From positions 1 through 64,000 of the forward strand of contig QFZU02000004.1 of NCBI GenBank assembly GCA_003260025.2: a DNA stretch of 64,000 nt, given 5' to 3'. Below are positions 34,229 through 42,824 of this stretch, one piece after another. The stretch's first letter is position 1, and each line of letters opens with the position of its first letter. This DNA is from Microbispora triticiradicis. Lineage in GTDB: Bacteria; Actinomycetota; Actinomycetes; Streptosporangiales; Streptosporangiaceae. A model generated the notes under the pieces. It saw nothing but the letters and a program-made list of their open reading frames with translations. It searched no databases and was not told the DNA's origin. Made by a program: the position numbers and the translations under genes.

Positions 34229-35326
34229 TCAGACGGCCCGGTGGTACTGGTGGGGCCATCGGCCGGCAGCGCCGAGCTCCCGGGCCGCGCGGTTCGGCCA
34301 GTAGGGGTCGCGCAGCAGCTCACGGCCGAGCATCACCGCGTCGGCCTGCCCGGAGGCGACGATCTCCTCCGCCTGGCGCGGCTCGGTGACGAGCCCGACG
34401 GCCGAGGCGCGCAGGTCGGTCTCCGCGCGCACCCTGGCCGCGAACGGCACCTGGTAGCCGGGGCCGGTCGCGATGCGCGCCCGCGGCGCGTTGCCGCCGG
34501 ACGACACGTCCAGCAGGTCGACGCCGTGGGAGAGCAGTTCCTTGGCCAGCCGCACGGTGTCGTCCGCCGTCCAGCCCTCGCGGGGGTCCTCGGGGTTCTC
34601 GCTGAGCCAGTCGGTCGCCGAGACGCGGAAGAACACCGGGAGCTCCTCGGGCCACTCCGCGCGCACGGCGTCGACCACCTCCAGGGCGAAGCGGGCGCGG
34701 TTCTCGAAGGAGCCGCCGTACGCGTCGGTGCGGTGGTTGGTGAACGGCGACAGGAACTGGTGGATCAGGTAGCCGTGGGCGCCGTGGACCTCCACCACCT
34801 TGAAGCCCGCCGCGAGCGCCCGGCGCGCCGCCGCCGCGAAGGCGCCGACGAGCCGCCGGATGTCCGCCTCGTCCAGCTCGTGGGGCACCGGGTGGCCCTC
34901 GTCGAACGGGATCGGGCCGGGCCCGACCGGCCGCCAGCCGTGCTCCTCCGGGCCGACCGGCGCGCCGCCGCGCCACGGCCGGTCCGTCGACGCCTTGCGG
35001 CCGGCGTGGGCGAGCTGGACGCCGGGCACCGCGCCGTGCTCGGCCAGGAACCGGGCGACGCGGCCGAACGCCTCCTGCTGCCGTTCGTTCCACAGCCCCA
35101 GGTCGGCGGGGCTGATCCGGCCCTCCGGGGACACGGCGGTGGCCTCGGTCATGATCAGGCCGGCCCCGCCCACCGCCCTCGACCCGAGGTGGGTGAGATG
35201 CCAGTCGGTGGGCACGCCCTGCTCCGGGCCTTCCACCGCCGCGGAGTACTGGCACATCGGCGACATCCAGGCACGGTTGGGGATGGTCAGGTCGCGCAGG
35301 GTCAGGGGCTCGAACAACGCGCTCAC
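34229..35326 (-). CDS. Old yellow enzyme family NADH:flavin oxidoreductase (YqjM-like)
   Basis: The 365-residue protein has the YqjM-type OYE features: [25 protein letters not shown] with the redox-tuning Cys, [51 protein letters not shown] and [22 protein letters not shown]-dependent reduction of activated alkenes or nitro compounds is expected, with a role in electrophile detoxification. It is divergent from an ArsR gene, and two identical-class operators lie in the shared 110-base gap. Confidence 0.93.
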   Translation of the reverse strand: MSALFEPLTLRDLTIPNRAWMSPMCQYSAAVEGPEQGVPTDWHLTHLGSRAVGGAGLIMTEATAVSPEGRISPADLGLWNERQQEAFGRVARFLAEHGAVPGVQLAHAGRKASTDRPWRGGAPVGPEEHGWRPVGPGPIPFDEGHPVPHELDEADIRRLVGAFAAAARRALAAGFKVVEVHGAHGYLIHQFLSPFTNHRTDAYGGSFENRARFALEVVDAVRAEWPEELPVFFRVSATDWLSENPEDPREGWTADDTVRLAKELLSHGVDLLDVSSGGNAPRARIATGPGYQVPFAARVRAETDLRASAVGLVTEPRQAEEIVASGQADAVMLGRELLRDPYWPNRAARELGAAGRWPHQYHRAV

Positions 35327-35357
35327 GGCCGCGCTCCTCTCGTCGTCGGGACGCTAA

Positions 35358-35373
35358 TACGATAACCGTCGTA
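35358..35373. promoter_or_regulatory. Operator site 1, TACGA-N6-TCGTA
   Basis: This perfect inverted repeat lies 32 bases upstream of the OYE start. It has the same half-sites and spacer length as site 2, and the two centres are 34 bp apart, about three helical turns. Confidence 0.75.
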
Positions 35374-35391
35374 GTACGTCATCTGTCAAAC

Positions 35392-35407
35392 TACGATGGC
35401 CCTCGTA
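35392..35407. promoter_or_regulatory. Operator site 2, TACGA-N6-TCGTA
   Basis: This second perfect copy lies 29 bases before the ArsR start. Its position next to arsR suggests autoregulation, and together with site 1 it suggests coordinate repression of the OYE gene. Confidence 0.75.
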
Positions 35408-35436
35408 CAATGAGGGGTTCGCGAAGGGAGCCGCCG

Positions 35437-35781
35437 ATGCCGTCCACCACCCCTCAACTCCGGACGCTCGACCATCCGGACCGGGCCGAGATCCGGCTCG
35501 AAGACGTGCTGCACGCGTTGTCCGATCCCGCCCGCCTCCAGGTGGTGCACTACCTCGCGGGCGGAGGCGAGGCGTCCTGCTCGGCGATCGACCTCGCCGT
35601 CAGCAAGTCGACCAGCACCCACCACTTCCGGGTCCTGCGCGAGGCGGGGGTGATCAGGCAGGTCTACCGCGGCACCGCCAAGATGAGCTGCCTGCGCCGG
35701 GAGGACCTCGACGCCCTCTTCCCCGGCCTGCTGGACTCCGTGCTCCGCGCGTACGAGACGCGGTGCGTCCAGCGTACGTAA
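35437..35781 (+). CDS. ArsR-family winged-helix regulator
   Basis: The start is the ATG at 35437, after AAGGGAG; an earlier ATG at 35410 lies almost on the operator. The 114-residue protein has VLHALSDPARLQVVHYLA, CSAIDLAVSKSTSTHHFRVLREAGVI (recognition helix) and VYRGTAKMSCLRREDLDALFPG. It lacks the CVC metal motif of ArsR/SmtB but has single Cys residues near 49 and 88 that could sense electrophiles. It probably represses the divergent OYE gene. Confidence 0.88.
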   Translation: MPSTTPQLRTLDHPDRAEIRLEDVLHALSDPARLQVVHYLAGGGEASCSAIDLAVSKSTSTHHFRVLREAGVIRQVYRGTAKMSCLRREDLDALFPGLLDSVLRAYETRCVQRT

Positions 35782-35795
35782 CCGTCCAAATCGCC

Positions 35796-35824
35796 TTGAC
35801 CAGTTACCGGCTTTGCGTTACCTT
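35796..35824 (+). promoter_or_regulatory. Strong sigma-70-type promoter with overlapping palindrome
   Basis: TTGACC (35796-35801) and TACCTT (35819-35824) are 17 bases apart. The -10 element lies inside a perfect inverted repeat GTTACC-TT-GGTAAC (35817-35830), so a repressor could block it. The promoter faces the small protein gene at 35874. Confidence 0.6.
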
Positions 35825-35873
35825 GGTAACTGCCTAAGAAAATAAAGACAGTTACAACGGCGTTGGGGCGGCA

Positions 35874-36035
35874 ATGATGTTCTACGACTACTCCCTGGCC
35901 ACCGAGCGGGTCACCGAGCTGCACCGCGCGGCGGACCACGCCCGCGTCGCGAGCCGCATGGCCGCGGCCCGGCGCTGGTCACGCCTCGCGTCCTGGGCCG
36001 AGCGCCAGGCCCGGCGGGCGGGCGACCTGGGCTGA
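35874..36035 (+). CDS. Small basic helical protein (53 residues)
   Basis: The frame runs ATG-ATG (35874 and 35877, either may start; GGGGCGG precedes) to TGA 36033. The product begins MMFYDYSLATERVTELHRAA and continues as a positively charged amphipathic helix rich in Ala and Arg (ARVASRMAAARRWSRL). Third positions are G/C-rich, and a good promoter with palindrome lies upstream. It resembles in style the 53-residue protein at 61218 (Y…RA-x-EL-x4-A, then R-rich). Function unknown. Confidence 0.65.
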   Translation: MMFYDYSLATERVTELHRAADHARVASRMAAARRWSRLASWAERQARRAGDLG

Positions 36036-36080
36036 CGCCCGCCGCTCGCGCCGGGCCGCCGACAGTGTGAGGAGGCGCGG

Positions 36081-37139
36081 ATGCGGGTACGCGACGTCCC
36101 CGGCACGGCGGTGGTGAAACCGACTCCCGCCGCCCTGATGGAGGACGCGGGCACCGGCCTCGACTACGGCACCCGGCCCGACCGCCTGCCCGGCCTGCTC
36201 ACCCCGAACGACCGGTTCTTCGTCCGCAGTCACGCGCCGACCCCCCGCCTCGACCCCCGCATCTGGACGCTGCGCGTCGAGGGCGCCGGCGTACGGCGAG
36301 CCGTCGACTACACCTACGACGACCTGTGGCACCGGTTCCCGCTCGTCTCGGTCGTCCGTACGCTGGAGTGCGCCGGCAACCGGCGCGCCCTGTTCGCCGC
36401 CGAGTGCGGGCGCCGCTTCGACGGGGTCCAGTGGGGACGCGGCGCGATCGGCACCGCCGAGTGGACCGGCGTCCCGCTGCGCGACCTGCTCGAAGCCGCC
36501 GGGCTCACCGGCACCGCGGTCGAGGTCATGCCCGAAGGGCTCGACGAGGGCCGCGCACGCCGTCCGATGCCCCTCGCCAAGGCGCTGGCCCCCGACACCC
36601 TGCTCGCGCTCGCCATGAACGGCGAGATCCTGCCGCCGGACCACGGCTTCCCCGCCCGCATGGTGGTCTCGGGCTGGCTCGGCGCCGCCAGCGTCAAGTG
36701 GGTGGGCCGGATCGAGGTGTCCGACCACCCCCTGCACGTGGCGTGGAACACCGACGACTATGTGCTCGTGACTCCCGGCGAGACCGCCGTGCCCATCACC
36801 TCCACCCCCGTCGCGAGCCTGGTCGAGCTGCCCTGGCCGGCCCGGCTGCGGCCCGGCCCGCGCCTGGTCCGCGGCCGGGCGTACGCCGGGGAGGACCGGG
36901 TGGCGGCGGTCGACTACCGGATCGACGACGGCCCCTGGCGGCCGGCCGGCCTCGACGGGCCGGATCTCCCCGGTGTCTGGACCCGGTGGCGCTTCACCTG
37001 GGATCCCACCCCGGGAGCGCACGTCGTGCGTGTGCGCGCCACCGACGAGCACGGCCGCTCCCAGCCGGACGCCACCCCCTGGAACGCCCTCGGCTACTGC
37101 CACAACTCGGTGCTCCCCCACCCCGTCCTCGTGGCCTGA
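36081..37139 (+). CDS. Sulfite oxidase-family molybdopterin enzyme
   Basis: The 352-residue protein has the oxidoreductase molybdopterin-binding fold: NDRFFVRSHAPTPRLDP, then VVRTLECAGNRRALF with the Mo-ligand Cys (about residue 98), WTGVPLRDLLEAAG, MVVSGWLGAASVKWVGRIEV and a C-terminal Mo-co dimerisation domain (VDYRIDDGPWRPA…TPWNALGYCHNSV). No heme domain or Tat signal is present, so it should act in the cytoplasm. It probably oxidises sulfite to sulfate; other S- or N-oxide substrates are possible. It forms a unit with the next small gene. Confidence 0.9.
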   Translation: MRVRDVPGTAVVKPTPAALMEDAGTGLDYGTRPDRLPGLLTPNDRFFVRSHAPTPRLDPRIWTLRVEGAGVRRAVDYTYDDLWHRFPLVSVVRTLECAGNRRALFAAECGRRFDGVQWGRGAIGTAEWTGVPLRDLLEAAGLTGTAVEVMPEGLDEGRARRPMPLAKALAPDTLLALAMNGEILPPDHGFPARMVVSGWLGAASVKWVGRIEVSDHPLHVAWNTDDYVLVTPGETAVPITSTPVASLVELPWPARLRPGPRLVRGRAYAGEDRVAAVDYRIDDGPWRPAGLDGPDLPGVWTRWRFTWDPTPGAHVVRVRATDEHGRSQPDATPWNALGYCHNSVLPHPVLVA

Positions 37140-37147
37140 GGCAAACC

Positions 37148-37438
37148 ATGTCGAGCATGTCGAGCGAGTCGTCCACGGAAGCGGCGTCACCGGAGGCCTG
37201 GCAGGCGTTCGTCACCAAGCCCGGCGAGGACACCGCCAAGGCGGTGGCCGAGGAGCTGGGAGAGGACGAGAGCCCCGGAGTGGTCGGGTCCATACGGCTC
37301 ATGGCCAAGACCCTGGCCCAGCGCTCCGCGAACGAGCGCAGCGCGATGTCCCGGCTCATCGCCGCACAGCTCATGGGCGACGTCGCTTCGAAGGAAGCAG
37401 CACGGTTGCGCGGTCTCATCGACCGCGCCGCCAAGTGA
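37148..37438 (+). CDS. Small acidic helical protein downstream of sulfite oxidase
   Basis: The 96-residue protein starts eight bases after the sulfite oxidase stop, with GAGG overlapping that stop. It has a Ser/Glu-rich N-terminus, then AEELGEDESPGVVGSIRLMAKTLAQR and ERSAMSRLIAAQLMGDVA, all predicted helical and without Cys or membrane segments. The family is not recognised. Tight spacing suggests co-expression with the molybdoenzyme. Confidence 0.65.
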   Translation: MSSMSSESSTEAASPEAWQAFVTKPGEDTAKAVAEELGEDESPGVVGSIRLMAKTLAQRSANERSAMSRLIAAQLMGDVASKEAARLRGLIDRAAK

Positions 37439-37489
37439 CGGCGGCGAAAGCCTTCACCTGATCGTCGCCCGCGTGAGCGCACGGCGCTT

Positions 37490-38479
37490 TCAGGGGGCCA
37501 GGACCACCTTTCCGACGGTGGCGCGGGTCTCCAGCGCCGTGTGCGCGGCGGCGGCGTCCTTGAGCGGGAAGCTCTGCACCAGCGGCGTCAGCGCGCCCGA
37601 CGCGGCGGCGGCGAGCGCCCGCTCCTCCAGGCCCCGCAGGCCGCCCGGCCGCTTCAGCACCCGCGGGCCGACGGCCACCGCCGCGGTGATCCCCCGCGCG
37701 TACAGGTCCTCGGTGGTCAGCCTGGTCGGCCCGCCCGCCGCGTCGGCCCAGCCGAACAGCACGAGCCTGCCGCCGACGCCGAGCAGTTCCAGGGTCTGCC
37801 TGCCGAGGTCCCCGCCGACGCCGTCCAGCGCCAGCGTCACCTCCTGGTCGCCGAGGGCGGCCCGGACCGCCTCGGGCCAGCCGGGGGCGGTGTAGTCCAC
37901 GGCGTGGGCGGCGCCCAGGCCGAGCACCCGGTGCGTCTTCGCCGCGCCGCCGGCCAGCCCGACGACGGTGGCGCCGGCCCGCACCGCCGCCTGGACGAGG
38001 AGGGCGCCGACGCCGCCCGCCGCCGCCGTCACGAGGACGACGTCGTCCGCCCGGATCTCCGCCACGTCGAGGATCCCCATGGTGGTCCGGCCGGTGCCTA
38101 TCATCGCCACCGCCTCGCCGAAGCCCAGGCCGTCCGGGATCTCGTGGATCGCGGCCGCGTCCCGTACGGCCAGTTCGGCGTAGCCGCCGGGGGCCATGCC
38201 CAGGTGGGCGACCACCCGCCTGCCGACCAGGGCGGGGTCGGTCTCCGGCCCGGCCGCGTCGACGATCCCGGCGACCTCCCGGCCCGGGATCGTCGGCAGG
38301 TCGGGCACCGGGATCGGGCCCCCGCCGTACTTCCCGGCCCGCAGCACGGTGTCGACCAGGTGGACCCCGGCCGCCCGTACGGCGACGCGGACCTGGCCGG
38401 GACCGGGCTCGGGATCGGCGACCTCCTCGTAGACGAGGTTGCCGGCAGGGCCGAAGGCGTGCAGTCGGACCGCGTACAT
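37490..38479 (-). CDS. Zinc-type MDR NADPH:quinone reductase
   Basis: The 329-residue protein starts at the ATG at 38479 (GGAGGGGA upstream). It is a medium-chain dehydrogenase of the quinone reductase class: MYAVRLHAFGPAGNLVYEEV, VRAAGVHLVDTVLRAG, PTIPGREVAGIVDAAG, then the Rossmann motif VLVTAAAGGVGALLVQAA and LDGVGG. It lacks structural and catalytic zinc Cys residues, as expected for QOR-like members. The substrate is probably a quinone or enone. It converges with the small acidic protein gene. Confidence 0.9.
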   Translation of the reverse strand: MYAVRLHAFGPAGNLVYEEVADPEPGPGQVRVAVRAAGVHLVDTVLRAGKYGGGPIPVPDLPTIPGREVAGIVDAAGPETDPALVGRRVVAHLGMAPGGYAELAVRDAAAIHEIPDGLGFGEAVAMIGTGRTTMGILDVAEIRADDVVLVTAAAGGVGALLVQAAVRAGATVVGLAGGAAKTHRVLGLGAAHAVDYTAPGWPEAVRAALGDQEVTLALDGVGGDLGRQTLELLGVGGRLVLFGWADAAGGPTRLTTEDLYARGITAAVAVGPRVLKRPGGLRGLEERALAAAASGALTPLVQSFPLKDAAAAHTALETRATVGKVVLAP

Positions 38480-38647
38480 GCGGCTGTCTCCCCTCCGCGA
38501 ACAACTGAGCAGGTCCGTTATAGATCGGCCCGAACCCCCGGCGACATCGGACGATGGTCCTAGGCCGTCGGGCGTTGGGTTTTCCCTGGGGCGGCCTTTA
38601 TGATCGCTGCGAGTCACCTTCGCTACCGCCGGTCAGGGAGACGACAC

Positions 38648-39463
38648 GTGGCCGATGACGCGCCGCCGCCGGGCATCGACGCGAGTGTCCCCAACCCCGC
38701 CCGCATGTACGACTACTTCCTCGGCGGGAAGAACAACTACGCGGCCGACCGGGAGGCGGCGGAGCGGGTCCTGCGGGTCGCGCCCGAGGCCCGCATGCTG
38801 GCCCGCCGCAACCGCGCCTTCCTGCGCCGCGCCGTACGCCACCTGGTGACCGAGGCCGGCATCCGGCAGTTCGTGGACATCGGCACCGGGCTGCCCGCCC
38901 AGGGCGGCGTCCACGAGGTGGCCCACGAACTGGATCCCACCGTGCGGGTGGCGTACGTGGACCACGACCCGGTCGTGCTCGCGCACGCCAGGGCCCTGCT
39001 GTCCGGCGCCGGCTCCACCGTCACGGTGCGGGGCGACCTGCGGCGGCCCGAGGAGATCCTCGCCGATCCCGGGCTGCGGTCGCTGATCGACCTGTCGCAG
39101 CCGGTCGCGATCCTGCTCGTGGCCGTGGTGCACTTCCTGTCCGAGGCCGACAAGCCGGCCGAGCTCGTGGCCAGGCTGCGGGACGCCGTCGTCCCCGGGA
39201 GTCACCTCGTGCTGTCCCACGTCACGGACGAGGAGCGGGGTGGGGCGGCCCGGGAGGGGGCGGCCGTCTACCGGGGTTCGGACGCGGGCGTCACCCTGCG
39301 GAGCCGCGACCAGATCCAGGAACTGTTCGACGGCTGCGAAGTCCTCGATCCCGGCCTCGTTCCGCTGGACGACTGGCGGCCCGACGACGAGAATCCGCTT
39401 GCCCGGCAGGCCCGGCGCAACCTGCCCACCTGGTTCCTCTGCGGGGTCGGCCGAATTCCCTGA
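38648..39463 (+). CDS. SAM-dependent methyltransferase (DUF574 family), copy 1
   Basis: The 271-residue protein starts at a GTG after GGGAG. It carries the signature PNPARMYDYFLGGKNNYAADREAAE, then FVDIGTGLPAQGGVHEVA (SAM-binding region), YVDHDPVVLAHARALL and VAVVHFLSEADKPAELV. This family is greatly expanded in Streptomyces and Streptosporangiaceae; substrates are unknown. A paralog lies at 50160. The gene is not obviously in an operon. Confidence 0.92.
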   Translation: MADDAPPPGIDASVPNPARMYDYFLGGKNNYAADREAAERVLRVAPEARMLARRNRAFLRRAVRHLVTEAGIRQFVDIGTGLPAQGGVHEVAHELDPTVRVAYVDHDPVVLAHARALLSGAGSTVTVRGDLRRPEEILADPGLRSLIDLSQPVAILLVAVVHFLSEADKPAELVARLRDAVVPGSHLVLSHVTDEERGGAAREGAAVYRGSDAGVTLRSRDQIQELFDGCEVLDPGLVPLDDWRPDDENPLARQARRNLPTWFLCGVGRIP

Positions 39464-39563
39464 AAAAGCCGTGAATATTGTGTTACGTCCTTCCTGTACT
39501 GGTTTCTTCCTTTAGGTGCAATACGCGAAGATATGCGTCATCGCATTGGATGGGAGGAGACGC

Positions 39564-39839
39564 ATGCTGAAGCGCAACAGGCTGTTCGGTCCGAAGACCC
39601 GGGTGACCTTCACGCTGCCCGTCGACCAGCCCTTGGGGACGGTCAGCGTGGTCGGCGACTTCAACGACTGGCTGCCCGGCCGCCACGAACTGCTGCGGCG
39701 CAGGAACGGCACCCGCACCGTGTCGGTGATCCTCCCGCCCGGCGCGCACCGGTTCCGCTACCTCGCGACGGGCGGCGTGTGGTTCGACGACGAGGGCGCC
39801 GACCACGTGGACGAGCAGGGCAGCGTGCTCCACCTCTGA
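39564..39839 (+). CDS. Small glycogen-binding (AMPK-CBM48/isoamylase early-set) domain protein
   Basis: The start is the ATG at 39564, preceded by GGAGGAGA. The 91-residue product is a single early-set domain: VTFTLPVDQPLGTVSVVGDFNDWLPG, RTVSVILPPGAHRFRYLATGG and W-x-DDEGADHV. Proteins of this kind bind alpha-glucans; alone, without an enzyme domain, it could be a regulatory or scaffolding partner. A short A/T-rich upstream stretch (39464-39563) probably holds its promoter. Confidence 0.85.
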   Translation: MLKRNRLFGPKTRVTFTLPVDQPLGTVSVVGDFNDWLPGRHELLRRRNGTRTVSVILPPGAHRFRYLATGGVWFDDEGADHVDEQGSVLHL

Positions 39840-39916
39840 CAAGAGTCGTTTCCTCTTCCATAACTCGGGCATACGGGAACGATCGTGACACCCAGGCCCT
39901 TCTGGAAGGGGAAACC

Positions 39917-41098
39917 ATGAAGGCACTCACCTGGCACGGCAAGCGCGACGTGCGGGTGGAGGAGGTACCGGACCCGGCGATCAAGGAACCCACCGACGCG
40001 ATCATCCGGGTCACCACGACCGCCATCTGCGGCTCCGACCTCCACCTGTACGAGGTGCTCGGCCCGTTCATAGGAGAGGGCGACATCCTCGGCCACGAGC
40101 CGATGGGGATCGTGGAGGAGGTCGGCGCGGAGGTCACCCACATCGCCCCCGGTGACCGCGTCGTGATCCCGTTCAACATCTCGTGCGGCCACTGCTACAT
40201 GTGCGACCGGGCGCTGTTCGCCCAGTGCGAGACCACCCAGGTCCGCGAGTACGACACCGGCGCCGCGCTGTTCGGCTACACCAAGCTGTACGGCGAGGTG
40301 CCCGGCGGCCAGGCGGAGTATCTCCGCGTGCCGCAGGCCCACTTCGGGCCGATCAAGGTGCCGGAGGGGCCGCCGGACGAGAGGTTCGTCTACCTCTCCG
40401 ACGTGCTGCCCACCTCCTGGCAGGCGGTCGAGTGGGCGGAGATCCCTGACGGCGGCAGCGTCACGGTCTTCGGCCTCGGCCCGATCGGGCAGATGTCCGC
40501 CCGCATCGCCCGCCACCGCGGCTACCGGGTGATCGCCGTGGACCTCGTGCCCGAGCGCCTGGAGATGGCCCGCAGGCACGGCATCGAGGTGATCGACGCG
40601 GGCGACACCGACAACGTGCCCGAGGTGGTCCGGTCGATGACCGGCGGCCGGGGCACCGATTCGGCCATCGACGCGGTCGGCATGGAGGCGCACGGCTACA
40701 CCGTCGGCAAGTTCGCCCAGACGGTCACCGGGATGCTGCCCGACAAGGCGGCCGCCGCCATGATGACCCGCGCCGGCCTCGACCGGCTCGCCGCCCTCCA
40801 GGACGCCATCGAGACCGTGCGGCGCGGCGGCACGATCTCCATCAGCGGCGTGTACGGCGGGATGACCGATCCCCTGCCGATGCTGCGGATGTTCGACAAG
40901 GGGATCGCGCTGCGGATGGGCCAGGCCCACGTCAAGCGGTGGATCGACGACCTCATGCCGCTCGTGACCGGCGACGGCGACCCGCTGGGGGTCGAGGACC
41001 TGGCGACCCATCGCCTGCCGCTCGACCAGGCCCCGCACGGCTACGAGATCTTCCAGAAGAAGGAGGACGGCGCCATCAAGGTCCTGCTCACGCCCTGA
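39917..41098 (+). CDS. Zinc-dependent alcohol dehydrogenase (formaldehyde dehydrogenase-like)
   Basis: The 393-residue protein has catalytic-zinc Cys and Glu motifs (TTAICGSDLHLYE, LGHEPMGIVEEVG) and structural-zinc Cys residues (SCGHCYMCDRALFAQC). The Rossmann motif FGLGPIGQMSARIARHRG is followed by AVDLVPERLEMARRHG. Its length and the MKALTWHGKRDVRVE start match the glutathione-independent formaldehyde dehydrogenase/threonine-type group common in actinobacteria. GGAAGGGG precedes the ATG. Its last 11 bases overlap tail-to-tail with the zinc permease gene. Confidence 0.92.
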   Translation: MKALTWHGKRDVRVEEVPDPAIKEPTDAIIRVTTTAICGSDLHLYEVLGPFIGEGDILGHEPMGIVEEVGAEVTHIAPGDRVVIPFNISCGHCYMCDRALFAQCETTQVREYDTGAALFGYTKLYGEVPGGQAEYLRVPQAHFGPIKVPEGPPDERFVYLSDVLPTSWQAVEWAEIPDGGSVTVFGLGPIGQMSARIARHRGYRVIAVDLVPERLEMARRHGIEVIDAGDTDNVPEVVRSMTGGRGTDSAIDAVGMEAHGYTVGKFAQTVTGMLPDKAAAAMMTRAGLDRLAALQDAIETVRRGGTISISGVYGGMTDPLPMLRMFDKGIALRMGQAHVKRWIDDLMPLVTGDGDPLGVEDLATHRLPLDQAPHGYEIFQKKEDGAIKVLLTP

Positions 41099-41915
41099 CC
41101 GGCACGGCCCGTCTCGTCCGGCCGCGTACGGCGGTGGCGAGAAAGACCGTCCCGAACACCAGGCCGACGAGCAGGGCGATCGACGCCCCGGTCGCGACGT
41201 TCCACACGGTGGAGACCCACACGCCCGCCAGCGCGCAGGCGACCCCGATCGCCGCGGCGATCGGGAACAGCAGCGCGATCCTGTCGCTGAGCAGGCGTGC
41301 GGTCGCGGCCGGGCCGACGATCAACGCGACGGCGAGGATCGTCCCCAGGGCGGGCACGGTGGCGACGACGGTCACCTCGACGACCGCCAGCAGGGCGAAG
41401 TCGAGCAGCACGGTGGGCAGCCCGAGCGCCGCGGCGCCCACCGGGTCGAAGGCCGCGAGCAGCAGTTCCTTGCCCACCAGGGCCAGCAGGAGCAGCACGC
41501 CGGCGGTGACGGCGGCGGTCGCCGCGAGGTCGCCCGTGCTCACCGCGAGGACGTCGCCCACCGTGTACGCCGCGAGGTCGCGGGTGAACCCGTCCTGCGA
41601 CGACACCAGCACGACCCCCAGGGCGAAGCCGCCCGACAGGGCGATGCCGGTCGCCGTGGTGAAGTCCTGGCCGCGGCCCCGGCTGAAGACCAGCACGGCG
41701 GCGACCACCAGCAGCCCGAAGAGTCCCCCGCCGAGATAGAGGTTCACCCCGAGCATGGCCGCGACCACGATGCCCGGGAACGTCGCGTGGGTGAGGGCCA
41801 TCGTGAAGAACGGCAGCCGCCGGGCGACGACGAACACCCCGGTCACCCCGCCGAGCACGCCGACCAGGACCGCCTCGACGAGGGCCCGGTGAACAGTGGA
41901 GTCGAGCCAGCTCAC
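41088..41915 (-). CDS. Zinc ABC transporter permease (ZnuB-like), second subunit
   Basis: The 275-residue protein starts at a GTG that overlaps the stop of the preceding permease (GTGA). It has eight or more hydrophobic helices of the ABC-3 family: FVVARRLPFFTMALTHATFPGIVV near the start, TATGIALSGGFALGVVLV, the EAA-like loop AAFDPVGAAALGLP and GTILAVALIVGPAATARLL. With the other permease it should form the channel of a Zn2+ (or Mn2+) importer. It ends the operon. Confidence 0.88.
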   Translation of the reverse strand: MSWLDSTVHRALVEAVLVGVLGGVTGVFVVARRLPFFTMALTHATFPGIVVAAMLGVNLYLGGGLFGLLVVAAVLVFSRGRGQDFTTATGIALSGGFALGVVLVSSQDGFTRDLAAYTVGDVLAVSTGDLAATAAVTAGVLLLLALVGKELLLAAFDPVGAAALGLPTVLLDFALLAVVEVTVVATVPALGTILAVALIVGPAATARLLSDRIALLFPIAAAIGVACALAGVWVSTVWNVATGASIALLVGLVFGTVFLATAVRGRTRRAVPVRA

Positions 41916-42811
41916 GCCGCCTCCAGGACGTCGAGGTCGTCCGGCGCGGTGCGGCGGCGGGCCCGGCCGAGCCCCGCACGCCGGCGGGCGAACGCGGCGG
42001 CGTGGGCCAGGCCGTACAACCCGACCAGGACGAGCACCACGGTCGCCCCGGAGGCGAGCCGGAGGCCGTACCCGATCGACGCCTCGTAGCTCGCGACCAG
42101 CCCGAGCCATCCGGCGGCGGCGCCGAGGAGCGCGGCGAGCGGCACGATCACCACGAGCCGTTCCGACAGGCTGCGGGCCGCCGCGGCCGGCACGACCAGC
42201 AGCGCGATCACGAGGATCGTGCCGACCGCCTTGACGGCGGCCACGACGACCAGGGCGACCGCGACGTTCACCACGAGGTCGAGCAGGCCGACGCGGACCC
42301 CCGCCGCGCGGGCGCCCACGGGATCGAAGGCCCGCAGCAGCAGCGGCCGCCGCAGCACCGCCAGCAGCGCCACGACCAGCACCGTCACGACGGCGGTCTG
42401 CGCCAGTTGCTCCTCGGTGACGGTGAGCACCCGGCCGAACAGGAACGCGGTGAGGTCGGAGGTGAACCCCGTCTGCCGCGACACCAGCACGACGCCGGCC
42501 GCGAACAGCGTGGTCAGCAGCACGGCGAGCGCGGCGTCCTCGCTCACCCTGCGACGGGCGGTGAGCAGCGTGAGCAGGACCGCGGTGACGACCCCGGCGG
42601 CGAGCGCGCCCCAGAAGACGCCGCCGTCACCCGCCATGAGATGGCCGATGACCACCCCGGGGAAGACGGTGTGCGTCAGGGTGTCGCTGACGAAGGCCAG
42701 GCGGCGCAGCAGCACCAGCACGCCGACGGTGCCCGCGAGCGCGCCGAGGACGACCAGCTCGGCCAGCGCCCGCGCCATGAACGGAAGCTGGAACGGCTCG
42801 AAGAAGATCAT
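41912..42811 (-). CDS. Zinc ABC transporter permease (ZnuB-like), first subunit
   Basis: The 299-residue ABC-3 family permease has GVLVLLRRLAFVSDTLTHTVFPGVVIG, EDAALAVLLTTLFAAGVVLVSR, the ATPase-contact loop RAFDPVGARAAGVR and VGTILVIALLVVPAAAARSL, with eight or nine helices and an Arg-rich tail. It starts 13 bases after the ATPase gene and is coupled to the second permease. A pair of distinct permeases is typical of actinobacterial metal importers. Confidence 0.88.
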   Translation of the reverse strand: MIFFEPFQLPFMARALAELVVLGALAGTVGVLVLLRRLAFVSDTLTHTVFPGVVIGHLMAGDGGVFWGALAAGVVTAVLLTLLTARRRVSEDAALAVLLTTLFAAGVVLVSRQTGFTSDLTAFLFGRVLTVTEEQLAQTAVVTVLVVALLAVLRRPLLLRAFDPVGARAAGVRVGLLDLVVNVAVALVVVAAVKAVGTILVIALLVVPAAAARSLSERLVVIVPLAALLGAAAGWLGLVASYEASIGYGLRLASGATVVLVLVGLYGLAHAAAFARRRAGLGRARRRTAPDDLDVLEAA

Positions 42812-42824
42812 GATCGCGCCACCC

